Below, piece by piece: positions 7,785 through 13,722 of a stretch of DNA of 13,722 nucleotides (the stretch's first letter is position 1; the number at the start of each line of letters is the position of its first letter). The stretch spans positions 1 to 13,722 of the forward strand of contig JAFZKR010000038.1 of NCBI GenBank assembly GCA_017551845.1, in the 5' to 3' direction. A model generated the notes under the pieces. It did no database searches, was not told the origin of the DNA, and was given only the letters and a program-made list of their open reading frames with translations. The position numbers and the translations under genes were made by a program. The stretch comes from Bacteroidaceae bacterium (GTDB lineage: Bacteria; Bacteroidota; Bacteroidia; Bacteroidales; Bacteroidaceae).

Positions 7785-9086
7785 ATGAACAGCAAATACT
7801 GGAATGAAGAGATTGAGACAATGCCACGGAAGAAGCTGGAGCAACTGCAGGTGGAACGTCTCAGGAAAACCGTGGAGATTGCGATGGGAAGCGAGTTCTA
7901 TGCTCCCAAATTCAAAGAGTCGGGTATAACCCCAGAGAATATAAAATCAGTAGAGGATATAAAACGTTTCCCGTTCACCACCAAGAACGACCTTAGGGCC
8001 ACTTACCCCTTCGGAATCAAATCCATTCCATTGGAGAAGGTGGTCCGTCTTCACTCTTCAAGCGGTACTACCGGCAATCCCACCGTCATTCTCCATTCTC
8101 AGAAAGACCTTGACGAGTGGGCTGATGCGATGGCACGTTCAATGTACTGCATTGGTCTCAGAAACACTGACATCATTCAGAACACATCAGGCTACGGAAT
8201 GTTCACCGGCGGCCTGGGCATTCAGTATGCAGCAGAGCGTCTGGGCGCTCTCACCGTTCCTGCCGGAGCCGGTAACAGCAAGCGTCATGTAAAGTTCATC
8301 ACTGACTTCGGCACTACCGCTCTGCACTGCATACCAAGCTATGCGACACGTCTGGCTGCCGCATTTCAGGAAGAGGGCATCGACCCCCGTAAGACAACAG
8401 TACACACACTGATTATAGGCGCAGAGCCCCACTCTGAGGCACAACGCAAACGTATTGAGGAGATATGGGGTGCCAAAGCTTACAATAATTTCGGAATGAG
8501 CGAGATGTGCGGCCCCGGCGTAGCAATAGAGTGCCAGGAGCAGAACGGCATGCATATCTGGGAGGACAACTACATTGTCGAGATTCTTGATCCTGTTACT
8601 CTGGAACCCGTTCCGGAGGGCGAGCTTGGAGAACTGGTACTTACCACACTTAACCGTGAGGCAATGCCTCTGTTCCGCTACCGCACACGCGACCTTACAC
8701 GTATCCTTCCGGGAGAATGCCCCTGCGGACGCACACACGTCCGACTGGCACGTTTCCAGGGCCGCAGCGATGACATGATGATTGTCAAGGGAGTCAACAT
8801 CTATCCTATTCAGATTGAAAAGATCCTGATGCAGTTCCCGGAGCTGGCCAGCGATTATCTCATTACCATTGAAACCATTGGGGACAATGACGAGATGACC
8901 GTTGAGGCAGAACTGGCACAAGCTACTGATGATTTCGGTATGCTCCAGAACCTCACCAAGGAGATTACCCGCCGCCTCAAGGATGAGATTCTTCTCACTC
9001 CAAAAGTCAAACTGGTGGGCAAGGGTGTCATCCCGCAGTCCGACGGCAAGGCCAAGAGAGTAAATGATTTGCGTAACAACCACTAA
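7785..9086 (+). CDS. paaK: Phenylacetate-CoA ligase PaaK (AMP-forming)
   Basis: PaaK activates phenylacetate, or a related arylacetate such as indoleacetate, to the CoA thioester with ATP, releasing AMP and PPi in the cytosol. The 433-residue protein has the usual PaaK length and the adenylate-forming P-loop HSSSGTTGNP (90-99). It also shows the GAEPHSEAQRKRIEE block, YNNFGMSEMCGPG (adenine and substrate pocket region), and the hinge RYRTRDLTRI. Near the C-terminus come a GRSDDMMIVKGVNIYP motif and late lysines (GKAKRV). Near GECPCGRTH are two cysteines, common in this subfamily. It is the first gene behind the predicted promoter, followed by an ACT protein, a transporter and iorAB. That context favours a role with arylacetates from aromatic amino acids, not the aerobic paa ring-cleavage pathway, of which no other gene is seen. 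Exact substrate preference is not readable from sequence. Confidence 0.93.
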   Translation: MNSKYWNEEIETMPRKKLEQLQVERLRKTVEIAMGSEFYAPKFKESGITPENIKSVEDIKRFPFTTKNDLRATYPFGIKSIPLEKVVRLHSSSGTTGNPTVILHSQKDLDEWADAMARSMYCIGLRNTDIIQNTSGYGMFTGGLGIQYAAERLGALTVPAGAGNSKRHVKFITDFGTTALHCIPSYATRLAAAFQEEGIDPRKTTVHTLIIGAEPHSEAQRKRIEEIWGAKAYNNFGMSEMCGPGVAIECQEQNGMHIWEDNYIVEILDPVTLEPVPEGELGELVLTTLNREAMPLFRYRTRDLTRILPGECPCGRTHVRLARFQGRSDDMMIVKGVNIYPIQIEKILMQFPELASDYLITIETIGDNDEMTVEAELAQATDDFGMLQNLTKEITRRLKDEILLTPKVKLVGKGVIPQSDGKAKRVNDLRNNH

Positions 9087-9097
9087 AAAAGGACATT

Positions 9098-9514
9098 ATG
9101 AAAACCATAAAGCAGATTTCCATATTTCTTGAGAATCAGCGAGGCAAGTTAAGCGACATACTCAATGCTCTCAAAGACGAGAACATAGAGATTCAGGCTG
9201 CATCGGTAGCCGATACCACCGAATACGGCATCTTACGCCTTATAACCTCCGACCAGAAGAAAGCGTCCCGGCTACTTTCAGCAAAGGGCCATCTGGTAAA
9301 CCTTAACGAAGTTCTTGCAATCCAGGTGGAACCTGATACCTCAGCCTTTGCCGATGCCATTGACGCCCTTACCTCCGGAGGATGTTCCATCAGCTATCTC
9401 TATACTTTCCACAAGGACGGCAAATTAGTCCTGATAATACGTCCTGCCAGTTTGGAGATTGCTGAACGTATAGCCACAGAGAAAGGGCTCACACTCATTC
9501 AGGGCTGGGAATAG
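9098..9514 (+). CDS. Stand-alone tandem ACT-domain protein
   Basis: This 138-residue cytosolic protein consists of two ACT-like ligand-binding folds and no catalytic domain. The first repeat (about 3-65) begins with KQISIFLENQRGKLSDIL and continues with ASVADTTEYGILRLI. The second (about 70-135) contains VLAIQVEP, ISYLYTFHKDGKLVLIIRP and ERIATEKGLTLI. ACT domains commonly bind amino acids and control enzymes of amino-acid metabolism. Proteins of this type are often found next to paaK in anaerobes. Its place between paaK and the transporter suggests it senses an aromatic amino acid or modulates PaaK or IorAB; that is inference. It begins 11 bases after paaK, behind an AAAAAAGGA stretch that may serve as a weak ribosome-binding site. 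Confidence 0.85.
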   Translation: MKTIKQISIFLENQRGKLSDILNALKDENIEIQAASVADTTEYGILRLITSDQKKASRLLSAKGHLVNLNEVLAIQVEPDTSAFADAIDALTSGGCSISYLYTFHKDGKLVLIIRPASLEIAERIATEKGLTLIQGWE

Positions 9515-9540
9515 ACATTCAATAATCAAACCATACCATT

Positions 9541-11127
9541 ATGTTTCTGAAAATTCTTATTCTGATCCTGTTCTTCGCCGTGATGATAGGCGTCGGTATC
9601 TACTGCCGTAAAACCGCGAACAATGTGCAGGGTTTTGTGTTAGGTGACCGCAAGGTGGGCTCATGGCTCACGGCTTTTGCATTCGGCACTTCTTATTTTT
9701 CGGCCGTCATATTCGTGGGCTATGCCGGTCAGTTCGGCTGGAAATATGGTCTTTCCGCCACATGGATAGGCCTTGGAAATGCCCTGATAGGTTCTCTGCT
9801 CGCATGGAGAATACTGGGACGCCGGACGCGACTTATGACACAGTACCTGCACAGTGCCACTATGCCCGATTTCTTTGGACAGCGCTTCAACTCCGGGGCT
9901 CTCAAGGTGGCCGCTTCAGTGATTGTATTCGTATTCCTTATTCCTTATACCGCATCACTCTACAACGGTCTGTCCCGCCTTTTCGGACTCTCATTCGGCA
10001 TTGACTACAGCTGGTGCGTACTGGGAATGGCCATACTGACCGGTATATACGTGCTGGTAGGAGGTTACATGGCAACTGCCGTCAATGACTTTATACAAGG
10101 CATGATCATGCTCATCGGTATAGTAGCCGTTATCCTTTCTGTCCTGAACGGTAACGGAGGCTTCACCGAAGCAATAGACAAACTGTCACAGATTCCCAGC
10201 GAGGCAGCTCCCGCACTTAACGGTGCCTTCACATCGTTCTTCGGGCCTCAACCCATCTGGCTGCTTGGTGTCGTGCTGCTTACATCACTCGGCACATGGG
10301 GCCTGCCTCAAATGGTAGGTAAATTCTACGCCATCCGTGACGAGGCCGCCATACGTAAGGGAACCTTCATTTCAACCTTCTTTGCCATCATCGTGGCAGG
10401 CGGTTGTTACTTCCTGGGCGGTTTCGGCCGTCTGTACGGTAATGTCATTGACTTTACACCCAACGGTACACCTGTATATGACAGCATTGTTCCCTCAATG
10501 CTCCAGACTCTTCCTGACCTGATGATTGGCGTGGTTATCATTCTGGTGCTCTCCGCATCAATGTCAACACTCTCATCGCTGGTGCTTACATCAGGCTCAA
10601 CCCTTACGCTTGACATCATCAAACCGGCCATAGCCAAAGGCGGCAAGCAGATGAATGAAAAATCACAGCTGCTCTCCATACGCCTGCTGGTTGTATTCTT
10701 CATTGCAGTATCATCTGTTCTGGCTATAATCCAAGCCAAGAGCTCAGTAACATTCATAGCTCAGCTCATGGGTATCTCCTGGGGTGCTCTGGCTGGCGCC
10801 TTCCTCGCTCCGTTCCTGTACGGCCTCTATTGGAAGAAGACCACCAAGGCTTCAGTCTGGGCCAGTTTCATTGTAGGAGTAGCTATCATGTGCGGCTGTA
10901 TGTACGGCACATTCACCAAGACTACATTCATCAACCCCTTCTTCAGCTCACCCATCAATGCAGGCGTGCTCTCCATGGTGGCAGGTCTTGTTATCGTTCC
11001 CATAGTAAGCCTGTTCTCAAGTGTCAAGCATAAAGAAGAGGTCGATAAAATGTTCAGCTGCTACAACCGCGAAGTCACCGTACGTGCATCGACTTCACTT
11101 ATGGATGCTGAGGAAGTCAAAAAGTAA
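9541..11127 (+). CDS. Sodium:solute symporter (SSS family), putative arylacetate transporter
   Basis: This is a 528-residue inner-membrane protein with about 13 hydrophobic segments, the first at residues 2-22, and the LeuT-type inverted-repeat fold expected for the SSS family. Recognisable family features are GYAGQFGWKYG in the early helices and the GGYMATAVNDFIQG segment with Asp183 and Gln186 of the conserved D-x-x-Q motif. SMSTLSSLVLTSGS (340-353) contains the Ser/Thr residues that typically form the sodium site in helix 8, and GALAGAFLAPFLYGLYW follows later. The charged C-terminal tail is cytosolic. SSS members include sugar, proline, acetate and phenylacetate (PaaL) permeases, so sequence alone does not fix the substrate. 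Position between paaK/ACT and iorAB suggests sodium-driven import of arylacetates or aromatic keto acids. It starts 26 bases after the ACT gene; the first helix begins right after ATG 9541, which supports that start. Confidence 0.8.
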   Translation: MFLKILILILFFAVMIGVGIYCRKTANNVQGFVLGDRKVGSWLTAFAFGTSYFSAVIFVGYAGQFGWKYGLSATWIGLGNALIGSLLAWRILGRRTRLMTQYLHSATMPDFFGQRFNSGALKVAASVIVFVFLIPYTASLYNGLSRLFGLSFGIDYSWCVLGMAILTGIYVLVGGYMATAVNDFIQGMIMLIGIVAVILSVLNGNGGFTEAIDKLSQIPSEAAPALNGAFTSFFGPQPIWLLGVVLLTSLGTWGLPQMVGKFYAIRDEAAIRKGTFISTFFAIIVAGGCYFLGGFGRLYGNVIDFTPNGTPVYDSIVPSMLQTLPDLMIGVVIILVLSASMSTLSSLVLTSGSTLTLDIIKPAIAKGGKQMNEKSQLLSIRLLVVFFIAVSSVLAIIQAKSSVTFIAQLMGISWGALAGAFLAPFLYGLYWKKTTKASVWASFIVGVAIMCGCMYGTFTKTTFINPFFSSPINAGVLSMVAGLVIVPIVSLFSSVKHKEEVDKMFSCYNREVTVRASTSLMDAEEVKK

Positions 11128-11147
11128 ATACTATTGCATATATAATA

Positions 11148-12752
11148 ATGAAGAAACTGTTACTTGGCGATGAAGCCATTGCACAAGGAGCCATTGATGC
11201 CGGACTGAGCGGAGTCTATGCTTATCCGGGAACACCGTCAACTGAAATCACTGAATATATTCAGGGTTACTGTAAGAAGAACCCTGCTGAAAAAATACAT
11301 TCCCGTTGGTGCACCAACGAGAAAACAGCTATGGAGGCAGCTCTCGGTATGTCATTTGCCGGAAAGCGAGCTCTGGTATGTATGAAACACGTGGGTATGA
11401 ACGTGGCTGCCGATCCGTTCGTAAACTCCTCTATCACCGGAGTGAACGGCGGTCTGATAGTTCTCGTGGCCGATGACCCCTCAATGCACTCCTCTCAGGA
11501 TGAGCAGGATACCCGTTTCTACGGCAAGTTCGCCCTGATTCCGGTGCTTGAGCCCTCATCACAGCAGGAGGCTTACGATATGATGTCATACGCCTATGAC
11601 CTCTCCGAGAATCTCAAGCTGCCGGTTCTGATGCGTACCGTGACACGTCTGGCCCACTCCCGCGCTGTTGTGGCTCTTAAGGAAAAACGTAATCAGAATG
11701 ACCTAAACCCTGTAAGCGGAGTCCATGATTGGGTACTGCTGCCTGCCATCGCCAAGCGCCGCTACGCTTCGCTTCTGGAGCGTCAGCCTGAGATTATGCG
11801 TCTGTCAGTAGAATCTCCTTTCAACAGTTTCAAAGCTCAGGCCAAGCGCTTCAAAATGGGTGCCATTGCATGTGGCAACGCATACAACTATCTTTCAGAG
11901 TGCTATCCTGAGAGCATACCTTTCCCCGTGCTTAAGATATCACAGTACCCCATACCTGCCGAGACCGTACGCACACTTGCCGAGCAGTGTGACTCAATCA
12001 TGGTTATTGAGGACGGTCAACCCTTTGTCGAGGAGCAGGTGGCAGGAATCCTTCCTTCGGACTGCAAAGTAATTGGCCGTCTGACCGGTGAACTGCCCCG
12101 TCAGGGAGAGCTCAACCCGGATATCGTAAAGGCCGCATTGGGACTCGCTCCGCTGCCTCATCCGGAAGTTGCCAAGAATGTTGTGGCACGTCCGCCCGCC
12201 CTCTGCCAAGGTTGCGGTCACCGCAGCGTATATGAGGCTATCAACATCGTGCTTAAAAACTACAAGGATGCCAAGGTATTCGGTGACATAGGTTGCTATA
12301 CACTTGGTGCCCTGCCTCCGTTCCAGGCTCTTGACAGCACCGTTGATATGGGCGCCAGCATAACCATGGCCAAGGGTGCCGCCGATGCCGGCGTGTTCCC
12401 CGCAGTTGCCATCATAGGTGACAGTACATTCACCCACTCCGGCATGACAGGTCTGCTGGATGCGGTCAATGAGAACTCTCCCATCACAATCATCATATCC
12501 GATAACCTTACCACCGGTATGACCGGTGGACAGGACAGTGCCGGCACCAACAAGTTCGAGGCTATATGCCGCGGCATCGGTGTTGACCCCGACCACCTGA
12601 AAGTTGTGGTTCCACTGCCCCAGAACATGGAGGAGATTACACGCACTTTGCGTGAGGAGATTGAGTACCGCGGCCTGTCGGTTATCATACCGCGCCGTGA
12701 ATGTATCCAGACACTTGCCCGTAAGGCAAAAGCTAAAACTGCACAGAAATGA
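11148..12752 (+). CDS. iorA: Indolepyruvate oxidoreductase subunit IorA, lacking ferredoxin domain
   Basis: IorA with IorB interconverts aryl-pyruvates (indolepyruvate, phenylpyruvate, hydroxyphenylpyruvate) plus CoA with arylacetyl-CoA plus CO2, using thiamine diphosphate and a low-potential electron carrier. The 534-residue protein starts with LLLGDEAIAQGAIDAG and the YPGTPSTEI loop of the pyrimidine-binding domain. A central transketolase-C-like segment follows, then PPALCQGCGHRSVY (Cys353, Cys356) and the TPP/Mg motif from GDS (424-426) to SDN (451-453) with GMTGGQDSAG. Classical archaeal IorA (about 600-650 aa) continues with two [4Fe-4S] clusters (CxxCxxC patterns). Here the protein ends about 24 residues after VIIPRREC with no such cysteines. 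From memory, other Bacteroides IorA proteins of about 530 aa also lack it, so it is a lineage form, not a break. It overlaps iorB by 4 bases (ATGA). Confidence 0.93.
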   Translation: MKKLLLGDEAIAQGAIDAGLSGVYAYPGTPSTEITEYIQGYCKKNPAEKIHSRWCTNEKTAMEAALGMSFAGKRALVCMKHVGMNVAADPFVNSSITGVNGGLIVLVADDPSMHSSQDEQDTRFYGKFALIPVLEPSSQQEAYDMMSYAYDLSENLKLPVLMRTVTRLAHSRAVVALKEKRNQNDLNPVSGVHDWVLLPAIAKRRYASLLERQPEIMRLSVESPFNSFKAQAKRFKMGAIACGNAYNYLSECYPESIPFPVLKISQYPIPAETVRTLAEQCDSIMVIEDGQPFVEEQVAGILPSDCKVIGRLTGELPRQGELNPDIVKAALGLAPLPHPEVAKNVVARPPALCQGCGHRSVYEAINIVLKNYKDAKVFGDIGCYTLGALPPFQALDSTVDMGASITMAKGAADAGVFPAVAIIGDSTFTHSGMTGLLDAVNENSPITIIISDNLTTGMTGGQDSAGTNKFEAICRGIGVDPDHLKVVVPLPQNMEEITRTLREEIEYRGLSVIIPRRECIQTLARKAKAKTAQK

Positions 12753-13321
12753 AGACAGATATCATACTTGCAGGCGTTGGAGGACAAGGTATCCTATCAA
12801 TTGCAACAGTTATAGGTCAGGCCGCCCTTGAGGAGGATCTCTTCATCAAGCAGGCCGAGGTTCACGGAATGAGCCAGCGCGGCGGTGACGTACAGTCCAA
12901 CCTGAGAATCAGTGACAAGCCCATAGCCAGTGACCTCATCTCACTTGGTCAGGCCGATATCATCATAGCCATGGAACCCATGGAGGCTCTGCGTTACAAG
13001 CACTACCTTAGCAAGGACGGCTGGGTTATCACATCATCCAACCCATTTGTGAATATCGGCAACTATCCTGATAAGGATGCCATTATCAATGAGCTAAAGG
13101 AAGTTGGTAACGTTATCCTGATTGATACTGAGGAACTTGGTAAGGAACACAAGATGCCCAAGGCTGTCAATATGATTCTTTTGGGTGCAGCATCAAAAGC
13201 TCTTAAGAGCATCAGTTTTGACAAACTTTGCCAAAGCGTGCGTACCATATTCGCATCCAAAGGCGATGCTATTGTTGATATGAATATCAAGGCCCTTGAA
13301 ATAGGCCGTAACTGTGAATAA
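12749..13321 (+). CDS. iorB: Indolepyruvate oxidoreductase subunit IorB
   Basis: IorB is the gamma-type catalytic-domain partner of IorA in the cytosolic 2-oxoacid oxidoreductase for aromatic keto acids. The 190-residue protein is the usual IorB length. It begins with the glycine loop LAGVGGQGILS (about 7-17), followed by the conserved KQAEVHGMSQRGGDV segment and PKAVNMILLGA near 130-145. It has no iron-sulfur motif, as expected for this subunit. The start codon overlaps the iorA stop (ATGA), so the two subunits are likely coupled in translation and made in equal amounts. The next gene, an aminotransferase, starts 6 bases after it. The identification is strong from the motifs and from pairing with IorA. 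Confidence 0.93.
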   Translation: MKTDIILAGVGGQGILSIATVIGQAALEEDLFIKQAEVHGMSQRGGDVQSNLRISDKPIASDLISLGQADIIIAMEPMEALRYKHYLSKDGWVITSSNPFVNIGNYPDKDAIINELKEVGNVILIDTEELGKEHKMPKAVNMILLGAASKALKSISFDKLCQSVRTIFASKGDAIVDMNIKALEIGRNCE

Positions 13322-13327
13322 ACCCCG

Positions 13328-13722
13328 ATGAAAACGCTGATTCCTGTAAACGTCATTGACGATTATCTTGAAAAAATAGAGGTACGTGACCTCAACAAGG
13401 CCTCCATCCGTCAGGTGCTGGCATGTGAACTGAACGCTGAGAAAGTGACCGGTCAAGAGTTCATCCATTTTGAAATGGGTGTTCCCGGAATTCCGCCATC
13501 GGCCGTAGGTATCAAGGCTCAGAAAGAGGCTCTGGACCGCGGCGTAGCTTCAAAGTATCCCAACATTGAAGGTATTCCCGAACTCAAGGAGCAGGCAGCG
13601 CGTTTTGTCAAGGCATTCATTAACACAGATATCCAGCCCGGTCACTGCACTCCCACCTGCGGTGCAATGCAAGGAACGTTTGCCGCATTCCTGCTCTGCT
13701 CACAGATTGACCCCAAGAAGGA
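13328..13722 (+). CDS. Pyridoxal-phosphate aminotransferase class I/II, N-terminal part, 3' end outside window
   Basis: The frame is open from ATG 13328 to the window end (131 complete codons), so the gene is cut off and not broken. The start of a fold-type I aminotransferase is visible: FIHFEMGVPGIPPS (the substrate-side loop where family members have G-x-P), SKYPNIEGIPELKEQAARF (the Y-x-x-x-x-G-x-x-x-L-K pattern), and TPTCGAMQGTFAAFLL, the helix region that begins the cofactor-binding domain. The lysine that binds PLP lies beyond the window. Six bases after iorB, it most likely interconverts aromatic amino acids and their keto acids for IorAB. An aspartate-type specificity cannot be excluded from this fragment. 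Confidence 0.85.
   Translation, partial: MKTLIPVNVIDDYLEKIEVRDLNKASIRQVLACELNAEKVTGQEFIHFEMGVPGIPPSAVGIKAQKEALDRGVASKYPNIEGIPELKEQAARFVKAFINTDIQPGHCTPTCGAMQGTFAAFLLCSQIDPKK

Noticed and set aside
8187..9083. A 298-codon open frame on the minus strand opposite paaK
   Set aside because: It lies entirely within a strongly conserved + strand gene, and its translation shows no recognisable domain; it is a by-product of paaK codon usage.
11994..12596. A 200-codon open frame on the minus strand opposite iorA
   Set aside because: It covers the conserved TPP-binding part of iorA and has low-complexity, unrecognisable sequence.

Overview
This 13.7 kb window comes from a Bacteroidales genome, most likely a gut or rumen relative of Bacteroides or Prevotella. 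I base this on the gene families: a Bacteroidetes-type uridine kinase with a long C-terminal part, a Gln-rich sigma-54, a PurE with the AAALPG variant, an insert-type IspG, a periplasmic type II glutaminyl cyclase, and an indolepyruvate oxidoreductase lacking its ferredoxin domain. Start sites are A-rich with little Shine-Dalgarno signal, and there is one TAnnTTTG-type promoter box. Placement below order is a guess. All genes are on the + strand, coding density is very high, and the longest gap is 42 bases. I saw no RNA gene, insertion sequence, CRISPR array or convincing terminator.

Region 1 (1-7742) is a tightly packed housekeeping series: the 3' part of a nucleoside/uridine kinase gene, rpoN (sigma-54), purE (purine synthesis), ispG (MEP isoprenoid pathway), cysS (cysteinyl-tRNA synthetase), a lipoprotein glutaminyl cyclase of the M28 fold, sufE (Fe-S sulfur transfer), and a short lipoprotein resembling DUF4861. 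Neighbours are 1-13 bases apart or overlap by 4, so this looks like one transcript whose promoter lies upstream of the window. IspG is unusual: its central domain appears cut down to about 77 residues.

Region 2 (about 7717-13722) starts at a recognisable Bacteroidetes promoter in the only real intergenic gap. It encodes phenylacetate-CoA ligase (paaK), a free-standing tandem ACT-domain protein, a sodium:solute symporter, both subunits of indolepyruvate oxidoreductase (iorA, iorB), and the start of a class I/II aminotransferase that runs off the end. Together these can connect arylacetates, aryl-CoA, aryl-pyruvates and aromatic amino acids.

The gene content fits a salvage route particularly well: symporter uptake of phenylacetate or indoleacetate, ATP-driven CoA activation, reductive carboxylation by IorAB, transamination to Phe/Trp/Tyr, and an ACT protein as a possible amino-acid sensor. 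Such chemistry is known from rumen anaerobes and methanogens. The assignment of this operon to that direction is my inference, and the reverse direction (amino-acid breakdown) remains possible.
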